From Fusibacter tunisiensis (GTDB lineage Bacteria; Bacillota; Clostridia; Peptostreptococcales; Acidaminobacteraceae): a DNA stretch of 64,000 nucleotides. How positions within the stretch are numbered: the stretch's first letter is position 1; every line of letters starts with the position of its first letter. The DNA is taken from the NCBI RefSeq assembly GCF_016908355.1, contig NZ_JAFBDT010000002.1, forward strand, positions 124,001-188,000, given 5' to 3'. The notes under the pieces are model-generated. The model was given only the letters and a program-made list of their open reading frames with translations. It was not told where the DNA came from and did no database searches. Below, one piece after another: positions 42,701-50,705 of this stretch. The position numbers and the translations under genes are program-made.

Positions 42701-44336
42701 TTGATCCTCCTAAAATTTCCTTGGCTCTATGGATAATGCCCAAATCCAGCCCCATCATCTCCGAAATCCGAAGCGCTTCTTTGGGAATTTCCGTATCGCC
42801 GCTAACTTCCGTCAAACGGTAATCCATATGTTCATGCAAAAGCCCCATGCCTTTTGCCTTAATTTCTTTGCGAATGGTTTCAAAATCCACACTTGAAAGG
42901 CCATTAACTTGATAATGGGAAACCCCTTTCGTTTGTGTCAGCCCATCATAATGGGTCGTTATTACCGTCTGTGCAACACCTGTATTCATATGCTCAATAA
43001 GGGCTTTTGATATGGCAAACCCCTCTTTCGGGTTGGTGCCACGTGCCAGTTCATCAATTAAAACAAGCCCTGTCTCATCTTTCCTTGAAATCACCCTGCC
43101 AATGTCAACAATCTCTGCGCCAAACGTACTAAGGCCCATATCAATGGACTGGGAATCGCCTACTGAAATAAACAAATACGACATGGGATAAAGCAAAATC
43201 GCTTTACAAGGGACGTGGAATCCCATATGGGCCAGTGCCACAAGTTGTCCAATCATGCGTAGAGACACTGTTTTCCCCCCCATATTGGCCCCGGTAATAA
43301 GGGTCACAGAGTTGTGAATCCGTATGTCAAGGGGGGTAAACGCCTTACCCTCACGCTCCAATCCGTAAGCAACCTTTAAATGCCGACCGCCTTGAATCTC
43401 AATACACTGTCCAGCCTCATGGACAGCCTCTAAAAACACAGGTCTCGTACACTTAAAGGCCACTGAAAATTGGGCTTTTGCAATACTTAAATCAATGTTA
43501 CCAATACAGTTGACATTGGTCCGGAGCTGTAAAATATGGTCCAATAACTTTTCTGTAAGCTGTGTTCGCACCACATATTCTTCATTTTCCTGATCAATGA
43601 GCAGCTGATCATAACGCTTTTGTAACCCTTCGTCAGGCCGTACACGGAAAATGCTATAAAGTGGAATGTCCATGCGATAGCTTAAAAGCGGATGCTGTTT
43701 CGCTTCTTGGATTCGCTGGGCATCCATTTGCCTAATTTTCACTTCCCCATTTGTACTGACTTTAAACCCCTCACCTTCCAATTCTTTTGCAATCTCAGTA
43801 GATTGTTTTTTAATCGCAAGTTCTGTTTCCAGCAAAGTTTGCCTAATTTCAGACAAACGTTTGGAGTAGGAATTATAGACATAAAAAGTCGAGACACCTG
43901 TTTTTTCTGGGTCCAAAAGGGCTACGACTTCAGTAATGGGTGCGAGCATATAATCGCCAACCGTTTTTTCCCACTGGACGCGGACTAAAAGCGCCCGAAT
44001 CTTTTCCATATAAAGGGACAAGTGCTTAATTTCAAAGAGCTCTGTCACAGATAACGTCTCACCTGCCTCAATCCGGTCAAATGTACGTCCCAACTGTTTA
44101 ATTTCTTTAAAAAGAGATTTGAGTTCTAAAATTTCATGGCGTTTTGTCTCTAAACGTTCCATAACCCGCTCTGTAAGATCCAGTTCATGTTTCAGCGCCT
44201 GAAGTTCATCCGGCAAAAATGCCTGAATGTTCTTTTTAGCGGTCTCACCATAGGGGGTTACCACTTGAAGCCGATCAAATACAAATTCCAAGTCCAAGTC
44301 CGAAAAATTTTTTCTGCTTATGAAATCCGAATTCAT
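42690..44336 (-). CDS. kamC: MutS-like ATPase of the lysine 5,6-aminomutase cluster
   Basis: The 548-residue protein is related to the ATPase half of MutS: Walker A GANMGGKT at residues 349-356, a Walker B-like LVLIDELARGTNPKEG, and the helical clamp region before it. DNA-mismatch recognition domains are lacking. In lysine-fermenting bacteria this gene is named kamC and, with kamB, is thought to keep the B12-dependent aminomutase active, because the enzyme suffers inactivation of its cofactor. It overlaps kamB by 4 bases and kamD by 11 bases. Confidence 0.92.
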   Translation of the reverse strand: MNSDFISRKNFSDLDLEFVFDRLQVVTPYGETAKKNIQAFLPDELQALKHELDLTERVMERLETKRHEILELKSLFKEIKQLGRTFDRIEAGETLSVTELFEIKHLSLYMEKIRALLVRVQWEKTVGDYMLAPITEVVALLDPEKTGVSTFYVYNSYSKRLSEIRQTLLETELAIKKQSTEIAKELEGEGFKVSTNGEVKIRQMDAQRIQEAKQHPLLSYRMDIPLYSIFRVRPDEGLQKRYDQLLIDQENEEYVVRTQLTEKLLDHILQLRTNVNCIGNIDLSIAKAQFSVAFKCTRPVFLEAVHEAGQCIEIQGGRHLKVAYGLEREGKAFTPLDIRIHNSVTLITGANMGGKTVSLRMIGQLVALAHMGFHVPCKAILLYPMSYLFISVGDSQSIDMGLSTFGAEIVDIGRVISRKDETGLVLIDELARGTNPKEGFAISKALIEHMNTGVAQTVITTHYDGLTQTKGVSHYQVNGLSSVDFETIRKEIKAKGMGLLHEHMDYRLTEVSGDTEIPKEALRISEMMGLDLGIIHRAKEILGGSNDE

Positions 44337-45373
44337 AGCCCGTCTCCTTCCATAACATCCACAATCGGAATTTCAGGTAGGCGCTCATTTAGGGATTGCT
44401 TGAACAAAGCGCCATCATAGAAATACCCTTGAGGGGCGTAAGGATTAACGGTAATGGCCAAAAGTTTAATGCCGTATCTAACGCGAATGTCTACGCCAAT
44501 CCGTTTAAAATATTGCCAGTCCTTGTGTTCAATAAACAGTTTTGTTGCATCTGCCACAACAAATTGAATGGATTTATAATGCTGGGTGCCATGTACAATT
44601 TCCATAAGGGTCTTGGTCGTCAATGCCCCTGGAAACAATAAAATTTTCGTCTGTTCATCTACCCACTCCCCAATGTTTCTGCCAGCACTTAAAGCCGTTT
44701 TGCTTGTGCCAAGTGCCCTTGCTTGGTTTTCTGAGTCTATAGAAATAACTTGTCTCGATTCCTCTGCCAAGCCCCAATACTCAAGCACGCTGGCTTCACT
44801 TGCCTCCGGCAAATTAAACAAAGAGGCCTTGTGAACTGTTTTAGAAATTGCTTTCGTCATGTCCCTACTAAGTACTGCACCTGTTGCAAGGACACATGCT
44901 TCTGTAATAAGCGGCGACGCAGATGACGCACGGTCCAGCGCACCATCCACAAGAACGTAGTCTGCCCCATGGCCAAGCATACGTTCTGCAACTGCATTAA
45001 CCGCCGAGTTACTTGAAGGACCACCAATCTGCACATAACCATCTGCAAGCGTACGACCAATAATCACACGTCCCATAGCGGTTTGATGATCTGTAACCTC
45101 CACCACTGCCATTTTAACTTCAGAAAGTCCAAATAGAAGTTCTGCTGTTGCAATGAGTGTGCCCTTTTTTACATAAATCATCGGCTTATCGGTTTTTGTA
45201 ACAATGTCTTGCCGCTCACCGTCCCTCCCAATGGACGTCAGTCCAACGGATGCCCCATTTTGATCCAAAGATTCAATCAAAGCATTCAATGTAACTGTTT
45301 TCCCGGCATTTTTGGCCATACCAACAATTGAAATAATCTTATATGTGTTTTCAAACAATTGATAAAGCCCCAT
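44333..45373 (-). CDS. kamB: P-loop protein of the lysine 5,6-aminomutase cluster
   Basis: The 346-residue protein starts with a Walker A motif GMAKNAGKT (residues 18-26) and has a nucleotide-binding fold of about 250 residues. It is the usual partner of the MutS-like KamC and is likely part of an aminomutase reactivation or chaperone system; no direct biochemical role is certain. A clear GGAGG lies before the ATG. It lies 45 bases downstream of kamA and overlaps kamC by 4 bases. Confidence 0.88.
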   Translation of the reverse strand: MGLYQLFENTYKIISIVGMAKNAGKTVTLNALIESLDQNGASVGLTSIGRDGERQDIVTKTDKPMIYVKKGTLIATAELLFGLSEVKMAVVEVTDHQTAMGRVIIGRTLADGYVQIGGPSSNSAVNAVAERMLGHGADYVLVDGALDRASSASPLITEACVLATGAVLSRDMTKAISKTVHKASLFNLPEASEASVLEYWGLAEESRQVISIDSENQARALGTSKTALSAGRNIGEWVDEQTKILLFPGALTTKTLMEIVHGTQHYKSIQFVVADATKLFIEHKDWQYFKRIGVDIRVRYGIKLLAITVNPYAPQGYFYDGALFKQSLNERLPEIPIVDVMEGDGL

Positions 45374-45418
45374 TTAGTCCTCCAAGTCTGTGAATCATTC
45401 CTTATACAAATCGTTTTC

Positions 45419-46681
45419 TTATTCTTCGTCTTTATGTGAACGCAATGTTCTTTCAAGTTCCTTAAGTTCTATATTGACGCGATTTCCTTGTAAAAGGCCA
45501 CCAACACCAAAAATTTTATGATCTTTCTGTGCTTCCGTTTCCACAGCACCTTCAGTTTCAAAATCATATGAAGCTGGCTGGGTATAAGTTGTAATAACGC
45601 CTTCATAATTTCTCAAAATAACTTTTTCAGGAGATTGTGAAATCATGTATTGTGGCATTACTGGAATTTTACCGCCACCACCTGGTGCATCTACAACAAA
45701 GGTTGGTACACAGTAGCCTGAAGTATGGCCTCTCAAACCTTCAATAATTTCAATGCCTTTTGAAACAGGTGTTCTAAAGTGCTCAATACCTGTAGAAAGG
45801 TCACATTGATAGATATAATAAGGTCTAACACGCATCATAACCAGTTCATGAACCAAGTCTCTCATAATATGAACGCTGTCATTGATGCCTTTTAAAAGAA
45901 CCGATTGGTTACCAAGTGGTACACCAGCGTCTGCTAAAAGCGCACAGGCCTTTTTAGTTTCTGGTGTAACTTCCTTCGAATGGTTAAAATGTGTATTGAG
46001 CCAAACTGGATGGTATTTCTTAAGCATGTTCACAAGTTCAGGTGTAATCCGCTGTGGCAATACAACTGGTGTTCTAGATCCAATTCTAATAATTTCCACG
46101 TGTGGGATTTCTCTTAGTTTGCTAATGATGTACTCTAAAAGTTCATCTGAAACAAGAAGTGCGTCTCCGCCTGAAAGCAATACATCTCTTACAACTGGTG
46201 TCTTGCGAATGTATTCAATCGCCGCATCAATTTTTTCTCTTGGTACACCGGCATCATTATGGCCTGCAAATCTTCTTCTTGTACAGTGACGGCAATACAT
46301 AGAACACATATCTGTAATCAAGAAAAGAACACGGTCAGGATATCTATGTGTAATCCCTGGAACAGGTGAATCCCCATCTTCATGCAAAGGGTCATCCATA
46401 TCAGCACTGCTAATATGCGTTTCAAGAATTGTTGGCACAGCTTGCATTCTCACTGGGCACTTTGGATCATCTTTGTCCATCAAAAGGGCATAATAAGGTG
46501 TAATGCCCATTCTCAAAATCTCAAGTGATTTTTTGATGCCTTCTTCTTCTTTTTCTGTCAAATTAATGACTTCTTTCAGTCTTTCAACAGTTGTGATACG
46601 GTTCTGTACCTGCCAAGTCCATGAATCCCATTGTTCTTGTGAAACGTCTTTCCACATTTCGATTTCAGTATAATGTCTCAT
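45419..46681 (-). CDS. kamA: L-lysine 2,3-aminomutase
   Basis: The 420-residue radical SAM enzyme has the cluster-binding CSMYCRHC motif with C126, C130 and C133. The pyridoxal-phosphate lysine lies in [14 protein letters not shown]. It converts L-lysine to L-beta-lysine, the first step of lysine fermentation. The length fits the well-studied clostridial enzyme, including the C-terminal region. GGAG precedes the ATG, and the gene follows kdd after 28 bases. Confidence 0.97.
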   Translation of the reverse strand: MRHYTEIEMWKDVSQEQWDSWTWQVQNRITTVERLKEVINLTEKEEEGIKKSLEILRMGITPYYALLMDKDDPKCPVRMQAVPTILETHISSADMDDPLHEDGDSPVPGITHRYPDRVLFLITDMCSMYCRHCTRRRFAGHNDAGVPREKIDAAIEYIRKTPVVRDVLLSGGDALLVSDELLEYIISKLREIPHVEIIRIGSRTPVVLPQRITPELVNMLKKYHPVWLNTHFNHSKEVTPETKKACALLADAGVPLGNQSVLLKGINDSVHIMRDLVHELVMMRVRPYYIYQCDLSTGIEHFRTPVSKGIEIIEGLRGHTSGYCVPTFVVDAPGGGGKIPVMPQYMISQSPEKVILRNYEGVITTYTQPASYDFETEGAVETEAQKDHKIFGVGGLLQGNRVNIELKELERTLRSHKDEE

Positions 46682-46709
46682 TTGAAACTCCTTTCAGATT
46701 TAAAGTGTC

Positions 46710-47747
46710 CTACGCGTAGAGTGATTCGTAAATGTCACGCAGTGTTTGACTTTCTCTCATAATTTGAAGTGTAATTTCAGCATGTCCTTTAGTATAGCCA
46801 TTCCCAACAATCATGGTCACATCTTTACCAACGCCTTCAGCCCCAAGTGCTGCTTTTGTAAAGCTTGTTGCCATGCTGAAGAAATAAACAGTACCATCGT
46901 CTTTCGTTGCAAGAATTGAAGCCATTTCCGTATTTGGTATGTTAACACAGTTAATCACCAGGTCGCACATGTTGCCACCGGTCACTTCTTCAACTTTGCG
47001 AAGAACATCCACCGCATCTGTTGCATCTGCCACAATAAAATCATCTGCAAGACCCGCATCCATAACACGATCTTTCGCCTTATCACTATGCTGAAGGCAA
47101 ATAACTTGTCCTGTTACACCAGCCCGCTTTTTAGCTTCATACAAGCAAAGCATACCGGACTTACCAGCGCCACCAATTACCAATACCGTTTGACCCGGCT
47201 TAACCAGTTTAGCTGTTTGAGCTGGTGCACCTGCAACGTCCAAAACAGATAATGCAAGATTTTCAGGGATATCATCTGGCAATTTGGCATAAATACCACT
47301 TTCAAACAAAATCGCCTTGCCCTTAATATCCACCTGATCAATGTTCATACGAATTTCAAGAATTTCATCAATTACAAGTGGTGTCAATGAAAGGGATACT
47401 AGCGTTGCAATTTTATCGCCTACTTTAAGATCCGTTGTCCCTTCCAGTGCTGGCCCAATTTGTGCTACGGTTCCAATCAACATGCCGCCTGAACCCGTAA
47501 CAGGATTTTTGTGCTTGCCAGCATCCTTAACGATGCCCATCATAATTTCCTTGATCTTAGCTTCATCGCCACCTGCTTCTTCTTTAATCTGCGTAAACGA
47601 TGCCGAGTCAATATTCAGTGTTTTAACGTCAATTAAAATCTCATTGTCATAAATCGCCATGTCATTTGAAATAACTTTTGCCGGCTGAGGTAAAATACCC
47701 TTCGGCTCAATGACGCGATGCGTTCCGAACTTACATCCTTTTTTCAT
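46710..47747 (-). CDS. kdd: L-erythro-3,5-diaminohexanoate dehydrogenase
   Basis: From the ATG at 47747 the protein has 345 residues. GGGGAGG lies 7 bases upstream, and an in-frame ATG at 47783 would fall at the predicted transcription start, so it is rejected. The coenzyme fold shows VLVIGGAGKSGMLCLYEAKK, and the N-terminus KKGCKFGTHRVIEPKGILPQ is characteristic of Kdd. It oxidatively removes the 3-amino group of 3,5-diaminohexanoate to give 3-keto-5-aminohexanoate. It is the first gene of the operon. The genes for the following steps (kce, kal) are not in this window. Confidence 0.95.
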   Translation of the reverse strand: MKKGCKFGTHRVIEPKGILPQPAKVISNDMAIYDNEILIDVKTLNIDSASFTQIKEEAGGDEAKIKEIMMGIVKDAGKHKNPVTGSGGMLIGTVAQIGPALEGTTDLKVGDKIATLVSLSLTPLVIDEILEIRMNIDQVDIKGKAILFESGIYAKLPDDIPENLALSVLDVAGAPAQTAKLVKPGQTVLVIGGAGKSGMLCLYEAKKRAGVTGQVICLQHSDKAKDRVMDAGLADDFIVADATDAVDVLRKVEEVTGGNMCDLVINCVNIPNTEMASILATKDDGTVYFFSMATSFTKAALGAEGVGKDVTMIVGNGYTKGHAEITLQIMRESQTLRDIYESLYA

Positions 47748-47797
47748 GTGCTTGCCTCCCCAAAATGGATTAATTTTTCTCACATTATCTTATATAC

Positions 47798-47812
47798 GCA
47801 AATTCTATGCCA
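47798..47812 (-). promoter_or_regulatory. sigma-54 (-24/-12) promoter of the lysine operon
   Basis: On the minus strand TGGCAT-AGAAT-TTGC has the exact -24/-12 spacing of sigma-54 promoters. The transcription start would fall near 47786, about 39 bases before the kdd ATG. The neighbouring gene upstream encodes a sigma-54 activator. Confidence 0.8.
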
Positions 47813-47873
47813 ATAATTTAACAGGCCAAACCACAACATCTTGGGGCACTCAATAGAAAAACAACAAGACAGA

Positions 47874-47889
47874 TGCTGAAAATTCGGCA
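47874..47889. promoter_or_regulatory. candidate upstream activator site (16-bp dyad)
   Basis: TGCTGAAAATTCGGCA is a near-perfect dyad (TGCYGAA, two bases, TTCRGCA). Its centre is about 95 bases upstream of the predicted start, a normal place for an enhancer site. Two related sites precede the regulator gene at 49973-50006. Confidence 0.6.
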
Positions 47890-47914
47890 CTACAACCCAA
47901 CGCCATTTTGAATG

Positions 47915-48126
47915 TGCATCTCGACACAACGCAGTTGAACTTAACGCACTTAACGCACCGAAGGTGCACTCACCATAGCGTAGCCATAATCAACGCACTT
48001 AACCGCACCTAACGCACCTAACGCACTTAACGCACCGAAGGTGCACTGGACACGGCGTCAGCCGTACTCAACAGCAGCTCCGCTGCCTATCCCCTATCCC
48101 CTAACCAACTAACCAACTATCCCCTA
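47915..48126. repeat. hairpin mosaic array 10 with G-rich tandem repeat
   Basis: Units: GCACC-GAA-GGTGC twice, a worn ATGGC unit, ACGGC-GTCA-GCCGT, GCAGC-TCC-GCTGC, then CTATCCCC and CAACTAAC repeats that lead directly into a terminator. CACTTAACG and CACCTAACG spacers alternate, as in array 8. The array lies between the sigma-54 promoter and the regulator gene. Confidence 0.85.
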
Positions 48127-48128
48127 AT

Positions 48129-48183
48129 AAAAAAAACACCCTATGAAAGCTAAGGATTAAACCCCTAAATTTCACAAAGTGTT
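48129..48183 (-). terminator. intrinsic terminator, copy 2 of the repeated terminator unit
   Basis: On the minus strand TTTCACAAAGTGTT pairs with AACACCCTATGAAA through Watson-Crick and G-U pairs (14 bp, 21-base loop), followed by eight T. It separates the regulator gene from the kdd operon. It resembles the unit at 19379-19436, also next to a tandem repeat. Confidence 0.75.
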
Positions 48184-48198
48184 CGTATCTTTTTCCAC

Positions 48199-48530
48199 AG
48201 CATTAAAGGTGCCCCTCAACGCAACGCAATTGCACTTAACGCGGCATTAGATGTGCCCCTCGACCCAACGCAGTTGCACATAACGCACCGAAGGTGCACT
48301 CACCATGGCCTAGCCATAATCAACGCACTTAACCGCACCTAACGCACCTAACGCACCTAACGCACCTAACGCACCGAAGGTGCACTGGACACGGCATCAG
48401 CCGTACTCAGCAGCAGCTCCGCTGCTACTAACCCCTATCCCCTAACCAACTATCCCCTAACCAACTATCCCCCAACCAACTATCCCCTAACCCCTAACCA
48501 ACTAACCAACTACCCCCTACCCCCTATAAT
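48199..48530. repeat. hairpin mosaic array 11 with G-rich tandem repeat
   Basis: Units: GCACC-GAA-GGTGC (twice), a worn ATGGC unit, ACGGC-ATCA-GCCGT, GCAGC-TCC-GCTGC, then a long irregular series of CTATCCCCTAACCAA units with CCAACTAACCAACTA variants. The array ends inside the regulator gene: its last residues YRG and the TAG stop are encoded by repeat sequence. Confidence 0.85.
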
Positions 48531-49941
48531 TCACTTTCAACTTATACTGGAGGGTCTGTCTTGGGATGCCAAGTATTTTTGCGGCTTGTGTAATGTTGCC
48601 ACCTGTTGCGTCCATTGCTGCATCTATGGCAGTTGTTTCAGCAGTTTTCAGTATGGTATTCAAATCAGCTTGTTCCAACAGTTCCGTCTGTTGTAAGGTG
48701 TGCGTTTTGAAGGTCTTGAAATGGGTGTCGTAGTGGCGTCTTAAGTTAGGGGGCAAGTCGTCCAAATCAATAGAATTGCCTTCTGCAAAATTGACGGCAC
48801 CTTCTATGACGTGTTCCAGTTCACGGACATTGCCCGGCCAGTTGTAATTGTGAAAGAGTGTCATAACAGCTTCCGTCACACCTTTAAAGTTACGATAGAG
48901 CTGGTTATTGTATTTATCGATAAAATATTGGGTCAATAGTGGAATGTCCTCTTTACGATCAGATAACTTGGGAATCCAAAGGGTAACCGTATTCAACCGG
49001 TAATAGAGGTCCCGTCTGATCATGCCGTCTTCAAGGGCGATATTGGGATCGACGTTGGTTGCAGCAATAATGCGAACATCTACTTGGGTTTCTTTTGTAT
49101 CGCCAACCCGTCTGATTCGACCATCTTGAAGGACACGTAGGAGTTTAGCCTGAAGCTCTTGAGGCATGGAATTGATTTCATCCAGAAAGAGGGTCCCTGT
49201 ATCAGCCAGTTCAAAAAGGCCACGTCGATCCACAGCACCTGTAAACCCACCCTTTACAGTTCCAAATAGAATTCCCTCTAAAAGGGATGCTGGAAGTGCA
49301 GCACAGTTTTGGGCAATAAAAGGGTTGTGTTTCCGTTTGCTGCTGTTATGTATTGCCTGTGTAAGCAATTCTTTTCCGGTTCCAGTTTCGCCGTAAATTA
49401 AAACTGGAATTTCCGTTGGTGCAGCTTTCATGGCGACAGATTTAATTCGGTTAAATTCAGAATGTATCGTCTTGATGTCTTCGAAAGTATAGATTGCGGG
49501 CATAGCCCGCCTTTTCCCAGAAGAAACACTGGGCGCGTTGACTTTTGATTGAAGGTCTAGATAGCGTTCAGAGAGCTCTTTGTAGGGGGTGACATTTCTT
49601 GAGATCTCAATTGCACCTTCAATTTGCCCCTTGTTGATAATTGGGAGTGTGTGGTTAACGGTCGCAATTATTTTCCCCTTATAGGTTCTGTATGTTTGCT
49701 CTTTATTGAAAATGGGGTTTTTTGTGATTAGGACTTTAAGAAGGGTGCTCTCTTCTTCTTTAAGAGATGGATAAATCTCCGTGATGTGCTTGCCAATGGA
49801 TTCTGAGATATTGATGTCATCTAGGACTGCAGAATTGTGATTGCAGTAGACGAGATTCCCGTCAGCATCCACAATTTGGACGCCATCACTTATGTATTCA
49901 AGCATGAATTTCACGTGTTCAAGAGTCAATAATGGGTGCAT
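48517..49941 (-). CDS. sigma-54-dependent transcriptional activator (PAS, AAA+, Fis-type HTH)
   Basis: The 474-residue protein has a PAS domain (about 5-120), a linker, an AAA+ domain with Walker A GETGTGK (174-180), the sigma-54 contact loop GGFTGA (221-226, where GAFTGA is usual), Walker B LFLDEI, and a Fis-type helix-turn-helix at the C-terminus (AKILGIPRQTLQYKLK). It should activate the lysine operon promoter at 47798-47812 in response to a ligand of the PAS domain, perhaps lysine or an intermediate. Two dyads like the one upstream of kdd lie directly before its start, so it may regulate itself. The last residues come from tandem-repeat sequence. Confidence 0.93.
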   Translation of the reverse strand: MHPLLTLEHVKFMLEYISDGVQIVDADGNLVYCNHNSAVLDDINISESIGKHITEIYPSLKEEESTLLKVLITKNPIFNKEQTYRTYKGKIIATVNHTLPIINKGQIEGAIEISRNVTPYKELSERYLDLQSKVNAPSVSSGKRRAMPAIYTFEDIKTIHSEFNRIKSVAMKAAPTEIPVLIYGETGTGKELLTQAIHNSSKRKHNPFIAQNCAALPASLLEGILFGTVKGGFTGAVDRRGLFELADTGTLFLDEINSMPQELQAKLLRVLQDGRIRRVGDTKETQVDVRIIAATNVDPNIALEDGMIRRDLYYRLNTVTLWIPKLSDRKEDIPLLTQYFIDKYNNQLYRNFKGVTEAVMTLFHNYNWPGNVRELEHVIEGAVNFAEGNSIDLDDLPPNLRRHYDTHFKTFKTHTLQQTELLEQADLNTILKTAETTAIDAAMDATGGNITQAAKILGIPRQTLQYKLKVNYRG

Positions 49942-49972
49942 AAAATCTCCTTTATCTCTCCGTCAGCGAGGA

Positions 49973-50006
49973 TGCCGAATTTTAGGCTTGTGCTGATTTT
50001 TCGGCG
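49973..50006. promoter_or_regulatory. two dyad sites upstream of the sigma-54 activator gene
   Basis: TGCCGAATTTTAGGCT (49973-49988) and TGCTGATTTTTCGGCG (49991-50006) each match 14 of 16 positions of the dyad TGCYGAAWWTTCRGCA found upstream of kdd. They are 18 bases apart, on nearly the same face of the helix as two turns would allow, and fit autoregulation. Confidence 0.6.
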
Positions 50007-50007
50007 G

Positions 50008-50703
50008 TTATAAAATAGCCCATTTACCATAATCCTTAGCCAAGGTTAATTTTTCATAAGCCAATTTAAGCAATTTGTCTTCGGTCATCCATCGGTCAAT
50101 TTCAATAACTGCAAATCTACAACTGATGCCCTCTTTAACATCAAACTGAATGGCATCGATTTTATCTCTCAATTTTTTTGCAAATTCAAAGGTCTGGTTT
50201 CCATCATAATCCGGAAAAACCACTGCAAAAGTATCGCCTTTAATTCGGGCCAATTTAAATTGGTCATCAAGCATGCTCTTCGTGCATAAAATCAATTCAA
50301 TAATAATCTGGTCTCCGACATCAAACCCATAATTTTTGTTATACCGTCCCAGATCATTTATATCAAAACAGAGCAAAGCAGCTTTACCACCCGAATGCAA
50401 AATGCGTTCAATTTCAAGGGACAAAACACTTTTGAGTTTTTCTTCTGTATTGATGAGAATCAATTCGTTGTTTATTAAGTCTTCTTTATGAACAAGAGCC
50501 TTCAGTTCTTTTTCTCTTTTGTCATGTTCATGGGTCATTAATTGATAGCAAGTGGCAATTATAAAAAAAGTATAGAGCGAAATAATAATGTAAAGGGTAT
50601 ACAGATTTTCCCTCTGAATCAGGTGGTACAGATATGTGGGTAGCAAACTTGTGAAAATTGCTGCCAGAATCAATTTAATCAGTATCCCTTTTTTTTGCTT
50701 CAT
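50008..50703 (-). CDS. membrane protein with degenerate GGDEF domain
   Basis: The 231-residue protein has two membrane segments (about 8-27 and 33-55) and a GGDEF-type domain (about 85-231). The signature is altered to KGDTF in ARIKGDTFAVVFPDY, so the glycine pair and the metal-binding glutamate needed for c-di-GMP synthesis are missing; the fold (LCFDINDLGRYNKNYGFDVGDQ) is kept. It is probably not a cyclase and may act as a sensor or scaffold. It follows the DUF1934 gene after 2 bases and precedes the sigma-54 activator gene. Confidence 0.8.
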   Translation of the reverse strand: MKQKKGILIKLILAAIFTSLLPTYLYHLIQRENLYTLYIIISLYTFFIIATCYQLMTHEHDKREKELKALVHKEDLINNELILINTEEKLKSVLSLEIERILHSGGKAALLCFDINDLGRYNKNYGFDVGDQIIIELILCTKSMLDDQFKLARIKGDTFAVVFPDYDGNQTFEFAKKLRDKIDAIQFDVKEGISCRFAVIEIDRWMTEDKLLKLAYEKLTLAKDYGKWAIL

Positions 50704-50705
50704 TT

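Noticed and set aside
44333-45373. KamB as a GTPase chaperone of the MeaB/ArgK type
   Set aside because: Beyond Walker A I cannot see the guanine-specific motif, so only P-loop protein of the cluster is claimed.
47773-47783. Earlier start of Kdd at 47783
   Set aside because: It would lie at the predicted transcription start of the sigma-54 promoter and lacks a ribosome binding site, while 47747 has GGGGAGG.
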